In this document: in pieces, positions 19,105 to 27,751 of the stretch
Layout of the letters: each line of letters opens with the position of its first letter
How positions within the stretch are numbered: position 1 is the stretch's first letter
Assembly (NCBI RefSeq): GCF_900313025.1
Contig: NZ_OMPQ01000014.1
Location: 124,003 to 188,002, forward strand
Reading direction: 5' to 3'
DNA length: 64,000 nucleotides
Source: Pseudophaeobacter sp. EL27
Lineage (GTDB): Bacteria; Pseudomonadota; Alphaproteobacteria; Rhodobacterales; Rhodobacteraceae
The notes under the pieces: generated by a model
What the model saw: the letters and a program-made list of their open reading frames with translations, nothing else
Told to the model about the DNA's origin: nothing
Database searches by the model: none
Translations under genes and position numbers: made by a program

Positions 19105-19761
19105 ATGACCATTTTGAAAATCTCCAGCGTGGGCCTTTTGGCCGCTACCCTAGGGCTGACCGCCTGTACTGACACAGATGCTCTGCGTCAGCCGGGAGAA
19201 AAAGAACGCAATGGCCTGATTGCGGGCGCAATTGTCGGGGCCGGGCTGGCGGGTCTGTCGAACTCCAGCAACAAAGGTACCGCTGTTGTTGCCGGTGCTG
19301 CTGCCGGCGCCCTGCTGGGCGGGGTCATTGGCAACCAGTTGGATAAACAAGAGGCCGAACTGCGTCAGAGCCTGTCCAACAATGGTATCACCATCGTCAA
19401 CACCGGAGATCGACTGATTGTGTCCCTGCCCAATGATCTGACCTTTGCCAGTGGCAGTGCTGCGATTTCGCCATCGGTGGAGGCCGATCTGCGCCAGGTA
19501 TCGCAAAGCATCGTGCGCTATCCCAACAGCTCGGTTCAGGTAATTGGCCATACCGATAGTGACGGCGATGCTAGCTACAACCAGACCCTGTCAGAACAGC
19601 GGGCAAATACAGTTGCCGATCAGGTGCAGGCGGGGGGCGTGCCCTATAACCGGCTGCAGACCTTTGGGCGTGGCGAATCCCAGCCTGTGGCAAGCAACCT
19701 GACCAGTGAGGGCAAGGCGCAGAACCGCCGGGTTGAAATCGTGATTGTTCCCACCGCCTGA
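19105..19761 (+). CDS. OmpA family lipoprotein (YiaD/Pal-like)
   Basis: A lipoprotein signal with lipobox LTAC (cysteine 21) precedes a glycine-zipper segment (IAGAIVGAGLAGLS and VVAGAAAGALLGGVIGNQ), and then a complete OmpA-like peptidoglycan-binding domain (LTFASGSAAISPSVEADL, VIGHTDSDGDASYNQTLSEQRA, GRGESQPVASN, QNRRVEIVI). It is expected in the outer membrane facing the periplasm, anchoring to peptidoglycan. Length 218 residues. It is followed by an intrinsic terminator and stands alone. Confidence 0.9.
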   Translation: MTILKISSVGLLAATLGLTACTDTDALRQPGEKERNGLIAGAIVGAGLAGLSNSSNKGTAVVAGAAAGALLGGVIGNQLDKQEAELRQSLSNNGITIVNTGDRLIVSLPNDLTFASGSAAISPSVEADLRQVSQSIVRYPNSSVQVIGHTDSDGDASYNQTLSEQRANTVADQVQAGGVPYNRLQTFGRGESQPVASNLTSEGKAQNRRVEIVIVPTA

Positions 19762-19796
19762 TGGGTTTGTGAGGGAGATCAACCAATACTGATGAG

Positions 19797-19823
19797 GGGC
19801 CACATTGCGATGTGGCCCTTTTT
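19797..19823 (+). terminator. Intrinsic terminator of the OmpA lipoprotein gene
   Basis: Nine-base perfect arms (GGGCCACAT / ATGTGGCCC), a TGCG loop, and a run of five T residues directly after the stem. Confidence 0.85.
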
Positions 19824-19881
19824 GTGTTTGGCGCTGCGTTTAGACAGTTGTGCTGGCGGTTGCAGGCCCTAGAGTTGCGCC

Positions 19882-20718
19882 ATGACACAAAGCATCGATA
19901 CCGCGTCGCCCAAAGACACCAAAGTGTTTCGCAGCACCGATATGATGGACCCGGCACGATCTGCGGCCCTGCAGGTGGCGCTTGGATTGCAGCCGAGCAT
20001 GACTGCCGGGGCTGAACTGCCGCCGTTTTTCCATCAGCTCTATTTCTGGACACCTATGCCGCCGGACCAGCTGGGCCGTGACGGTCATCCGGGGTTGAGC
20101 AAAAGCGGCCTGATCCCGGACCTTGGCCTGCCCCGGCGTATGTGGGCGGGGGGCCGGTTGCAGTTTGAACATCCGCTGCAGGCGGGAGTGGAGGCGGAAA
20201 AACGCTCGGCTGTGGAACGCAGTGAGAGAAAATTGGGCCGCACCGGGCCTTTGGGGTTTGTCACCCTGCGCCATGACATTCACCAGCAGGGACGGTGCTG
20301 TTTGAGCGAATGGCACGATCTGGTCTACCGAGAGGACCCCGCGCCTGGGGCACCCAAGCCGGTGCCGCCCCGGGCCCGGGAGGATGAAGAGGTGGCGCGG
20401 CAGGTCAGTTTTAGTTCAACGCTGTTGTTTCGCTATTCAGCTCTGACCTTTAATGGCCATCGCATCCATTACGATCTGGACTATGCCCGCGAGGTAGAGG
20501 GCTATACCGGGTTGGTGGTGCATGGGCCACTTTTGGCGCAGCAGTTGATGCTTTTGGCCGAAGAACTGATGGGGCCACTGGCGGAATTCTCTTTCCGGGC
20601 TACCGCGCCCTTGATGCATTTTGAAGCGGCAAGCCTCTGTTGCAAGGGGCGCGACCTTTGGGTGCGCGCACCGGATGGACGCCAGTGCATGCAGGCGCAA
20701 GCTGTCCCTAGGGCCTGA
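19882..20718 (+). CDS. MaoC/FAS1-like dehydratase domain protein, mesaconyl-C4-CoA (3-methylfumaryl-CoA) hydratase-like
   Basis: This 278-residue protein is a double hot-dog hydratase. The N-terminal half is the FAS1-like dehydratase domain (LPPFFHQLYFWTPMPPDQLG, RRMWAGGRLQFEHPL); the C-terminal half carries the hydratase motif FRYSALTFNGHRIHYD and the VVHGPLLAQQLM helix. It is most like 3-methylfumaryl-CoA/mesaconyl-C4-CoA hydratases, which act in C4/C5 dicarboxylyl-CoA metabolism. No CoA transferase or lyase partner is adjacent (mcl1 is 40 kb away), so the substrate is inferred by family only. Confidence 0.75.
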   Translation: MTQSIDTASPKDTKVFRSTDMMDPARSAALQVALGLQPSMTAGAELPPFFHQLYFWTPMPPDQLGRDGHPGLSKSGLIPDLGLPRRMWAGGRLQFEHPLQAGVEAEKRSAVERSERKLGRTGPLGFVTLRHDIHQQGRCCLSEWHDLVYREDPAPGAPKPVPPRAREDEEVARQVSFSSTLLFRYSALTFNGHRIHYDLDYAREVEGYTGLVVHGPLLAQQLMLLAEELMGPLAEFSFRATAPLMHFEAASLCCKGRDLWVRAPDGRQCMQAQAVPRA

Positions 20719-20809
20719 CTGATCTTCTGCGCAAGGCCCCACTAAGGAGCAGCTCCCGCGCCTTTTTGAGGACCAGCAGAGCTGGCCCTCAGAATAAGCC
20801 TTGGGCCCG

Positions 20810-20963
20810 GCGCCGCTGCGCGGCGCAACAGGTCTGCTTGGGAAGCGCTTGAGCGGCAGGTCTGCCTCTCAAGACGCCTGCTCAAGTTTCAGAGAGCCAC
20901 TTGCCGCGTAAAGGGTAAACCGCGCCTGCGCGCGGCGGCTGGCGCCGCCCTTGACCCGTCAAG
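20810..20963. repeat. GC-rich palindrome-dense intergenic segment
   Basis: Within this convergent gap are at least three short hairpins: GCGCCGC/GCGGCGC (20810-20826, loop TGC), GGCGGC/GCCGCC (20934-20949) and CTTGAC/GTCAAG (20950-20963). No reading frame looks real. The segment differs from copies A and B but has the same location type, between two convergent genes. Confidence 0.5.
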
Positions 20964-21011
20964 AGGCAAGACAGAGAGGGTGGTCAGGGAGCGGGCGTCA
21001 GAGTTTTGGGC

Positions 21012-22046
21012 TCAGAGGTTATCTTCAACCCGGAACCCGGCAGGGATTTGGTCAATTTCATCGAGCAAGAGGTCCGCCATGACCTGGGAGACTTTGGGAC
21101 CCATGCCAAAGCCGATTTTGAAGCCGCCATTGGCGATGAAATGCCCAGGGCGATCAGGCCAGGCGCCCAGCATTGGAGCGCGGCTTTTGGCACGGGGGCG
21201 GACACCGGCCCAGCGGGTGATCACCTCGGCCTCGCGCAGGGCTGGAACCGCTGAGGCTGCGCGCGTGATCACATCTTCCAACTGGCTGTCGGTCTGGTTT
21301 GGGTGCTCAAAGCTGCGTTCGCTGGTCGAGCCAATGGCAACAGTGCCATCGGCATGCGGAATGATATGCAGCCCATCGGCATAGAGTTGCGGCACCTCTC
21401 CGGCATCAAAGCGCAGAAGTGCGGCCTGCCCCTTGACGCCATTGCCCACAGATTTGGCAAGCCTGTCATTCAACTCCAGTAGCCCGGCATAGCCCTTGGC
21501 GTGCAGCACCCGACCTGAGTCGGGGGCATCCTCTGAGAGGGTCACACCCCTGCTGGCGAGGGCGGCGGTGAGAGCGGCGCAGGCCCGGCGAGGATGCATA
21601 CGGCCGCTCAAGGTGTCGTGCACCACCAGCCCGGTGGCGCTGGGCGGGCACCAGGCGCCGAGCTCCGAGGCGGGGCGGACTTGCCACTGTGCATGGCCTT
21701 GCCAAAGGGCGCGGGCGGTGCCCTCGCGCTGATAGGCAAGCTCGACCGCGCGTGCATCCTGCAGGGGTTGCAGGCGCCCGGTGCGGCCATATCCGGCAGA
21801 GATACCTCCGGCGGCCTCTACCTCTGCCCAGAAGTGTGAGGCCATCAGCAGGCTTTCGAGTTGGAACTGCTTTTTCGGGTTCCAGTTTTCCGGCACATGC
21901 GGCGCCAGGGCACCAACCAGGCCGCCACTGGAGCCAGATCCGGCGCCGTAGGGATCCACCACCTGCACCCTGGCGCCGCGTTGGGCACAGGCCCAGGCGA
22001 TGGAAAGACCAAAGATGCCCGCGCCACGTACGGTGATATCTGCCAT
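21012..22046 (-). CDS. FAD-dependent oxidoreductase (DAAO/MnmC-C-terminal-like)
   Basis: A DAAO-fold flavoenzyme of 344 residues: the FAD dinucleotide-binding motif lies at the start (DITVRGAGIFGLSIAWACAQRGARVQVVD), followed by GSGSSGGLVGALAPHVPENW and the C-terminal VITRWAGVRPRAKSRAPMLG, GHFIANGGFKIGFGMGPKVS. The conserved SGG-LVG-HVP region resembles the oxidase half of MnmC, which converts cmnm5s2U to nm5s2U in tRNA. The divergent neighbour is mnmD, the other half of MnmC, so a tRNA wobble-modification role is likely. Glycine/D-amino-acid oxidase is the alternative. ATG at 22052 is also possible. Confidence 0.75.
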   Translation of the reverse strand: MADITVRGAGIFGLSIAWACAQRGARVQVVDPYGAGSGSSGGLVGALAPHVPENWNPKKQFQLESLLMASHFWAEVEAAGGISAGYGRTGRLQPLQDARAVELAYQREGTARALWQGHAQWQVRPASELGAWCPPSATGLVVHDTLSGRMHPRRACAALTAALASRGVTLSEDAPDSGRVLHAKGYAGLLELNDRLAKSVGNGVKGQAALLRFDAGEVPQLYADGLHIIPHADGTVAIGSTSERSFEHPNQTDSQLEDVITRAASAVPALREAEVITRWAGVRPRAKSRAPMLGAWPDRPGHFIANGGFKIGFGMGPKVSQVMADLLLDEIDQIPAGFRVEDNL

Positions 22047-22112
22047 TGTCATTTGCCAAGCCTTTCGCCAGTGTCGCGCCAGTTTTCCAAGCTTCATGTA
22101 GGGGATATTGCC

Positions 22113-22796
22113 ATGGCAGACCAGCAGGCACAGCTCAGCTGGCGCGAAGATCGCATTCCGGTCTCGGATCAGTTTGATGATCCCTATTTCTCGATCCAGG
22201 ACGGTTTGGCGGAAACTGCCCATGTTTTTCTCAACGGCAATGATCTGCCAACCCGGTTTGCGCCAGTGTTTCAGGTGGCAGAGCTGGGGTTTGGCACCGG
22301 GCTTAATATGTTGGCCACCTGGCGGGCCTGGGAAGAAAGCGGCCAGCAAACGGCGCTGCGCTTTACCAGTTTTGAGGCCTACCCAATGGCCCCTGCGGAT
22401 ATGGCAAAGGCCCTGGCGGCATTCCCTGAGATCCAGCCCTGGGCGGATCGGTTTCTTGCACAGTGGCAGGGCAGCGGTCTGTGCGATTTGGGGACACTGC
22501 AGCTGGAGGTGGTCACAGGCGACGCACGCCTGTCGCTGCCGGAGTGGACAGGCATGGCAGATGCCTGGTTTCTGGACGGGTTCTCTCCGGCGAAGAACCC
22601 CGAGCTGTGGCAGCAGGATCTGCTGCAGGCGGTTGCTGATCATACTGGCCCATGCGGGACAGCTGCCACCTATACGGCGGCGGGTTTTGTGCGGCGAGGG
22701 CTAGAGGATGCCGGGTTCACCGTGACGCGGGTTCCGGGATTTGGACGCAAAAGACATATGACCAGAGCGGTCAGGGCAGAGGTGACTTTGGAATGA
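22113..22796 (+). CDS. mnmD: tRNA (5-methylaminomethyl-2-thiouridine)(34)-methyltransferase MnmD
   Basis: This 227-residue SAM-dependent methyltransferase corresponds to the N-terminal half of E. coli MnmC. Diagnostic motifs are FDDPYFS, AETAHVFLNGNDLP, the SAM-site FQVAELGFGTGLNMLA, DAWFLDGFSPAKNPELW and the C-terminal GFGRKRHM. It should methylate nm5s2U34 in tRNA. The ATG at 22113 has AGGGGA upstream. It stands divergent from the FAD oxidoreductase and its stop overlaps the start of the DMT exporter gene (ATGA). Confidence 0.9.
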   Translation: MADQQAQLSWREDRIPVSDQFDDPYFSIQDGLAETAHVFLNGNDLPTRFAPVFQVAELGFGTGLNMLATWRAWEESGQQTALRFTSFEAYPMAPADMAKALAAFPEIQPWADRFLAQWQGSGLCDLGTLQLEVVTGDARLSLPEWTGMADAWFLDGFSPAKNPELWQQDLLQAVADHTGPCGTAATYTAAGFVRRGLEDAGFTVTRVPGFGRKRHMTRAVRAEVTLE

Positions 22797-23695
22797 ACAA
22801 GGCAGTGGCAGGCGATACACCCCAGAGCAACAATGTGCCGATGGGCATTTTGCTGATGATCGGGGCGACGATTGTCTTTGCCCTGCAGGACGGGATTTCG
22901 CGTCATCTGGCCGGCACTTACAACACCTATATGGTGGTGATGGTGCGCTACTGGTTTTTTGCGGCTTTTGTGGTGTTCCTGGCGCTGCGTGCGCCGGGTG
23001 GCATCAAAGGGGTGGCCCGCACCAGTCAGCTGGGATTGCAGATCTTTCGAGGTGTCCTGCTGGTCGCCGAGATCTGCGTTGCTGTCTATGGCTTTACCCT
23101 GTTGGGACTGGTCGAAAGCCAAGCCGTGTTTATCTGTTACCCGCTACTGGTTGCGGCACTCAGCGGTCCGGTGCTGGGAGAAAGCGTTGGCTGGCGGCGC
23201 TGGGCGGCCATTGGCGTCGGTCTCATCGGGGTGTTGATCATTCTACAACCCGGTGCGGGCGTGTTTAATTCGGCTGCCCTGATCCCCTTTGCCTCGGCGT
23301 TGATGTTTGCCGTCTATGGCCTGGTCACCCGCTATGCGGCGCGGCGCGACAGCACTGCCACCAGCTTTTTCTGGACCGGTATCGCGGGCATGGTGTTTAT
23401 GACCTCGATTGGCATCTGGTTCTGGGAACCCATGAGCCAGGGCGATTGGCTCTGGATGGCGCTGCTCTGTGTCTCTGGCGTCACCGGCCATTGGCTGCTG
23501 ATCAAATGCTACGAGATGGCCGAGGCCAGCGCGGTGCAACCCTTTGCCTATTTCCACCTGATCTGGGCGGCCATTCTGGGCGTCAGCATTTTTGGCGAAG
23601 TGATCCGCCTGAATGTGGCCAGCGGTGCGGCCATCATCATTGCAGCCGGGCTCTTCACCCTATGGCGCGAAAGCCGCAAGGCTCGCGCCGGATAG
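22793..23695 (+). CDS. EamA (DMT) family transporter
   Basis: A 300-residue inner-membrane protein with about ten hydrophobic helices in two EamA repeats, from MGILLMIGATIVFALQDGISRHLAG to the terminal IIIAAGLFTLWRESRKAR. The start overlaps the mnmD stop by four bases, which fixes the start and implies cotranscription. It converges with the lytic transglycosylase gene, and the two coding ends overlap by 36 bases. The transported compound is unknown. Confidence 0.88.
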   Translation: MNKAVAGDTPQSNNVPMGILLMIGATIVFALQDGISRHLAGTYNTYMVVMVRYWFFAAFVVFLALRAPGGIKGVARTSQLGLQIFRGVLLVAEICVAVYGFTLLGLVESQAVFICYPLLVAALSGPVLGESVGWRRWAAIGVGLIGVLIILQPGAGVFNSAALIPFASALMFAVYGLVTRYAARRDSTATSFFWTGIAGMVFMTSIGIWFWEPMSQGDWLWMALLCVSGVTGHWLLIKCYEMAEASAVQPFAYFHLIWAAILGVSIFGEVIRLNVASGAAIIIAAGLFTLWRESRKARAG

Positions 23696-25618
23696 CTCTT
23701 TTGAGAAGGGCACCGGAAGAGGTGCCTTGCCCAGCCGAGCGCGATAGGCTGGCAGGCTTTCGGTGACCCGCATCACATAGTTGCGGGTCTCGTTAAAGGG
23801 GATATGTTCGATCCAGTCGACGATATCCGGGCTGCCGCTGCGGGGATCGCCATATCGCTTCATCCAGGCTTCTGGCCGCCGCGGGCCAGCATTGTAGCCC
23901 GCCGCCATCATCACCACATTGCCGTTGAATTCTGCCGCCAGCCCAGCCAGATACTGGCTGCCCAGTTCTGCGTTATAGTCCCATTCTGCGGTCAGGCGGC
24001 CGGTGTTATGCTTGGCCAGAATGTCCAGCTCTTTGGCCACCAGTTTGGCGGTGCCAGGCATCAGTTGCATCAAGCCTCGTGCCCCGGCGTGGCTGACCAC
24101 CACCGGGTCAAACTCGCTTTCGCGCCGGGCAATCGCCAGCGTCATCTCAGCGGCCATCGGCAGCTTTTGTTGGGCCACAGGGTGCAGCGGATAATAGGCG
24201 CCATGCAGTTCAACCCCGGCCTGGGCAGCACGTTTGGCAATCATTACCGCCAGATGCGGCTCTTTCATTTCAACAGCCATCTGGCCTATCTGCTGCGCTT
24301 CAATTGGCGACAGGCTCTCGACCTGATGGGTAAAGAACCGTTCCGCCAGCGTGAGGTCTCCTGCCTGTAACAAAAGCAAAGCGGCCTCAATCACCGAGGA
24401 GTCGAGAAAGCCAGCACTGCGCCAGGGCGGCAGCTGTGGCGGCGTGGCGAGAGCAGGGTCAAATTCCCGCCCCAGCGCCTCTGCTGCCAAAAGCCCATAA
24501 AAGGACGTCTGGAATTCCGCTGCCTTGGCATAGGCCGCATGCGCCTTGTCCACGTCGCCACGGGCCGCGTGGGCACGGCCCAGCCAGTAGCCGCCGCGCC
24601 CTACGGAAATGGGGGTCTCAATCGAGGCCAGAAACCGCTCAAAGTGATGCACAGCCAGCTCTGCATCGTTCAGTTTGCGCAGGGCGATATAGCCCGCCAG
24701 CCATTCACAATCGGAATAGCCATAGCCAACCTCTGTGGCAGAAAAATGATGCGCTGCCAGTTGATAGGCACGCTCATGCTTGCCGTCGCGCATCAACTGA
24801 CGTGCCAGATCCCGGCGGCGGCGTAGCCATTTTTCTGGCTGTCCCAGCGCTTGCGCACTGGTGCTGCGATCCAACATCAGGGCGATGGCATCGTCCTGGC
24901 GTCTTTTGCCATCACGCCAGGCAAAGCGATCATAGGCCAGTCCGGGATCATCCTGCAGCTCTGCCGGAACCGCCTCAATCTTTGCGTCGACGCCCTTTGA
25001 CTGTTTTTGCAGCGCAATACGGGCCTCCGCCAGCGCGCGTTCTCCCGCATCAACCAGAGGCAGCATTCGGGTCGCGCTGACATCATGGGACTCCCAGAGC
25101 AATTGGCTCAGGCGGGCGGCGTGATGCGGTTTCAGCAGCTGGGCGTGATCTGCCAGATAGGCCGCTTGGGTCTCTTCGCTCATTGGCATGTTTTGCCAGG
25201 CCCGGATCAGTTCTGCCGTGCCCAAGGCCTGCTCCCCCTTGGCAAAATAGGCACGCGCCAGGCTGGCCGCGCCCTCTGGGGTTTGCGGTGCTTGATTGGC
25301 AAAGAATGCGCGCACCCGTTTGTGGGATTTCTCAATGATCAGCTCTTCGGTGCGGCGCCGCAGATAGGGCAGGCCTGGCCAATCCGGACGCCGTGCCAAA
25401 AAGCCTTCAACATCCTCAGCCGTGCCTTCCTTGGCCCGCAACCGGTGCCACTCAATAATGTCCCGCGCGACTGATCCCGGCGCCCCGGCGGTTTGCAGAG
25501 CCTGCGACCAGTTCTCAGCGCGCACCTGCTCCAGGGCACGTTCCAGTGGGCGGGTTTGGGCCATTGCGACGGATCCAAGCATCAGGATCAGCGATAAGAA
25601 GAGCAGAATGCGTGTCAT
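23660..25618 (-). CDS. slt: Soluble lytic murein transglycosylase (Slt70-like)
   Basis: Periplasmic enzyme that cleaves peptidoglycan glycan strands with formation of 1,6-anhydro ends. A signal peptide (residues 1-20, ending AMAQT) is followed by a long alpha-superhelical region of TPR-like repeats (about 30-460) and a C-terminal SLT catalytic domain with AIARRESEFDPVVVSHAGARG (catalytic glutamate), LMQLMPGTA and AAGYNAGPRR. At 652 residues it matches Slt70. The last 36 bases overlap the convergent DMT gene. Confidence 0.92.
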   Translation of the reverse strand: MTRILLFLSLILMLGSVAMAQTRPLERALEQVRAENWSQALQTAGAPGSVARDIIEWHRLRAKEGTAEDVEGFLARRPDWPGLPYLRRRTEELIIEKSHKRVRAFFANQAPQTPEGAASLARAYFAKGEQALGTAELIRAWQNMPMSEETQAAYLADHAQLLKPHHAARLSQLLWESHDVSATRMLPLVDAGERALAEARIALQKQSKGVDAKIEAVPAELQDDPGLAYDRFAWRDGKRRQDDAIALMLDRSTSAQALGQPEKWLRRRRDLARQLMRDGKHERAYQLAAHHFSATEVGYGYSDCEWLAGYIALRKLNDAELAVHHFERFLASIETPISVGRGGYWLGRAHAARGDVDKAHAAYAKAAEFQTSFYGLLAAEALGREFDPALATPPQLPPWRSAGFLDSSVIEAALLLLQAGDLTLAERFFTHQVESLSPIEAQQIGQMAVEMKEPHLAVMIAKRAAQAGVELHGAYYPLHPVAQQKLPMAAEMTLAIARRESEFDPVVVSHAGARGLMQLMPGTAKLVAKELDILAKHNTGRLTAEWDYNAELGSQYLAGLAAEFNGNVVMMAAGYNAGPRRPEAWMKRYGDPRSGSPDIVDWIEHIPFNETRNYVMRVTESLPAYRARLGKAPLPVPFSKELSGASLAAFAP

Positions 25619-25757
25619 GGCTTGCTTTTATAGTGGATCCGGGGATAGAGGCATTGACGATAATTCGAGAATGGCTGGTATCAACACAAATTCCGGTCAT
25701 GTCCACCATGAAGGCGGTCCTCCGCCTGTCAAGACCATCAGCTAAGGGAGCGCACCC

Positions 25758-26630
25758 ATGTTTACAGGCTCTATGCCAGCCCTCGTCACCCCGTTTCAAA
25801 ACGGCGCGTTGGATCTGGATGCGCTTAAACGCTTGGTCGAATGGCATATTGCCGAAGGTTCCAGCGCGCTGGTACCCGTTGGCACCACAGGTGAAAGCCC
25901 GACGCTTACCCATGATGAACACGAAGCAGTGATTGCCGAGGTGGTCAAAGCCGCTGCCGGTCGTGTGCCGGTGATTGCCGGGGCGGGGTCCAACAACACG
26001 GTCGAGACGATTCGGTTTGTAGAATTTGCCCAGAAGGTTGGTGCCGATGCCGCCTTGGTGGTGACCCCCTATTACAACAAACCAACACAACGTGGTTTGC
26101 TGGCACATTTCCAGGCGGCGCATGACTGCGCTGAGGTGCCAATCATCATCTATAACATCCCTGGTCGGTCGGTTGTCGATATGACGCCTGCAACCATGGG
26201 AGAATTGGCCAAATTGCCCCGTATCATTGGCGTCAAGGATGCTACCGGAGACATCGCCCGTGTCAGCCAACAGCGTGCCGCCTGTGGGGCCGATTTTGTC
26301 CAACTTTCCGGCGAAGACGCCACTGCACTGGGGTTCAATGCCCATGGCGGCGTGGGCTGCATCTCGGTCACCGCCAATGTGGCCCCAAGGCTCTGCGCTG
26401 AATTCCAGGTGGCAACCCTTGCCGGTGACTACGTCAAAGCGCTGGACTATCAGGATAAGCTGATGCCACTGCACGAGGCGATCTTTATCGAGCCAGGCCT
26501 GGTGGGCGCCAAATACGGCCTCAGCAAACTGGGTCTGTGCTCCGAAGAGATCCGCTCGCCCCTGACAGGCCTAGAAGACAGCACCAAAGCCGCCATCGAC
26601 GCAGCGATGCAGCACGCGGGCCTTCTGTAA
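25758..26630 (+). CDS. dapA: 4-hydroxy-tetrahydrodipicolinate synthase
   Basis: It condenses pyruvate and aspartate semialdehyde, the first committed step to diaminopimelate and lysine. The 290-residue TIM-barrel protein shows [16 protein letters not shown], the pyruvate-binding GTTGES loop, the catalytic tyrosine in [24 protein letters not shown] and the Schiff-base lysine in [10 protein letters not shown]. An AAGGGAGC-type site precedes the ATG. A clear intrinsic terminator follows. It is divergent from slt, with about 140 bases between. Confidence 0.96.
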   Translation: MFTGSMPALVTPFQNGALDLDALKRLVEWHIAEGSSALVPVGTTGESPTLTHDEHEAVIAEVVKAAAGRVPVIAGAGSNNTVETIRFVEFAQKVGADAALVVTPYYNKPTQRGLLAHFQAAHDCAEVPIIIYNIPGRSVVDMTPATMGELAKLPRIIGVKDATGDIARVSQQRAACGADFVQLSGEDATALGFNAHGGVGCISVTANVAPRLCAEFQVATLAGDYVKALDYQDKLMPLHEAIFIEPGLVGAKYGLSKLGLCSEEIRSPLTGLEDSTKAAIDAAMQHAGLL

Positions 26631-26660
26631 GATAGCAGCCGGCGTCAAAACGTGACTTCA

Positions 26661-26688
26661 AAGCCCCGCACCCGCTGCGGGGCTTTTT
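26661..26688 (+). terminator. Intrinsic terminator after dapA
   Basis: Nine-base arms (AAGCCCCGC / GCGGGGCTT), a seven-base loop and a run of T residues after the stem, 30 bases past the dapA stop. Confidence 0.85.
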
Positions 26689-26690
26689 CT

Positions 26691-26723
26691 TTCCACTATC
26701 ATCTTTCCCTAAATATTCCGGGG
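26691..26723 (-). repeat. GAATATTT-type intergenic repeat, copy 1
   Basis: On the minus strand this reads ACCCCGGAATATTT, then AGGGAAAGATGATAG. It matches the elements at 28621-28645, 59328-59350 and 63831-63862 and lies between the convergent dapA and soeC. Confidence 0.55.
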
Positions 26724-26863
26724 TGAATGCGCCAAAGGCGCAGAGGGGCTGGCCCCTCCTTTTTAAAGGGCCAGCCGTCAGTGCCCCTATCGCGTGCCGC
26801 TGACACAGACCTGAGATCAAATAGGCACCCCAAGGGGATGCCTTTGCTGTCTTGGTCGAGAGG

Positions 26864-27751
26864 TCAACGCTTGCCGTAATAGAGCCCGACAACATGTTCG
26901 GCCTGGGCAAAGAACAGCCAGCGCGAGACGGCGATCCCGGCCATATGGCTGAGCACCGCAAAGGCAGCCATCAGATGTTTGATCAGGCTGGATTCCACCG
27001 GTAGCACCAAGAAAACCACGGGCAGGGCAAAGCCCAGTAACAGCGCAATGGCGCGTAGTTTTTGCGCGTGTTTGCGACCCACTATATGCACAAATTCGCG
27101 CAGCAGATAATTGCTGCCGGTATGGGGCGGCTCAAAGGCCCGTACTGAACCCTCACCACCCAGGCCCGTTGCGGTCTGCATGGTGGTGCCCGAGGCCGCG
27201 AAGGCGCCGTCGCCTTTGGCCCAATAGGTCAGTTGTATCCCTCCTGCCGCCAGCAATAGCCAGATCGCCAGGCTCTCCTGCCCGGCTAGTAGGGCGCCCC
27301 CGGCAAGAGAGAAACTGAGGAACATCACTGGGGTAAGACCCATATTCCACCGCGGAATGGTTTTGAGCTGGGTGTAGATCATCGAGGTGGTAAAGACCGT
27401 GGCAAGGCTCAAACCCGCGCCCAAAAGCCCCAAAAGGCGCCAGTCCTGCTCCAGGAAAATGGCGCCGATGGCAAAAAGCCCCATCACCAGCAAAGCCGCC
27501 ACAGCGCAGAGACCCTCACGGCTGAGCCAGCTGGTTCTCCATTGGCTGAAGGCCTTGATCGCCCGTTCGGGATGCCCGAGGTGAAAGGTCGAGGCCAGCA
27601 ATCCGCCGACGGCCAGCGCATAGGCGATGGCGTAAAACACAAAGGCAACCCAGCCTGTGACGTCGGGATAACCTAGGCCAAGGAAGGCCAAGAGGCCAAA
27701 GCCAAGACCAGAAAGGGTAGTGAAGAGTATGACGGATGGTGCCGGATGCAT
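26864..27751 (-). CDS. soeC: Sulfite dehydrogenase membrane anchor SoeC (DmsC/NrfD-like)
   Basis: SoeC anchors the cytoplasmic SoeAB dimer in the inner membrane and passes electrons to quinone. This 295-residue protein has about eight transmembrane helices and the DmsC family layout (VILFTTLSGLGFGLLAFLGLG, FHLGHPERAIKAFSQWRTSWLSREG, PRWNMGLTPVMFL). Its start overlaps the soeB stop by one base. Assignment to SoeC rather than DmsC rests on the neighbouring xsc, tauE and yeiH genes; DMSO reductase is the alternative. Confidence 0.85.
   Translation of the reverse strand: MHPAPSVILFTTLSGLGFGLLAFLGLGYPDVTGWVAFVFYAIAYALAVGGLLASTFHLGHPERAIKAFSQWRTSWLSREGLCAVAALLVMGLFAIGAIFLEQDWRLLGLLGAGLSLATVFTTSMIYTQLKTIPRWNMGLTPVMFLSFSLAGGALLAGQESLAIWLLLAAGGIQLTYWAKGDGAFAASGTTMQTATGLGGEGSVRAFEPPHTGSNYLLREFVHIVGRKHAQKLRAIALLLGFALPVVFLVLPVESSLIKHLMAAFAVLSHMAGIAVSRWLFFAQAEHVVGLYYGKR

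Noticed and set aside
22047-22643. Extension of the FAD oxidoreductase frame to 543 codons, over mnmD
   Set aside because: The extra 199 codons are antisense to mnmD and precede the clear FAD-binding N-terminus.
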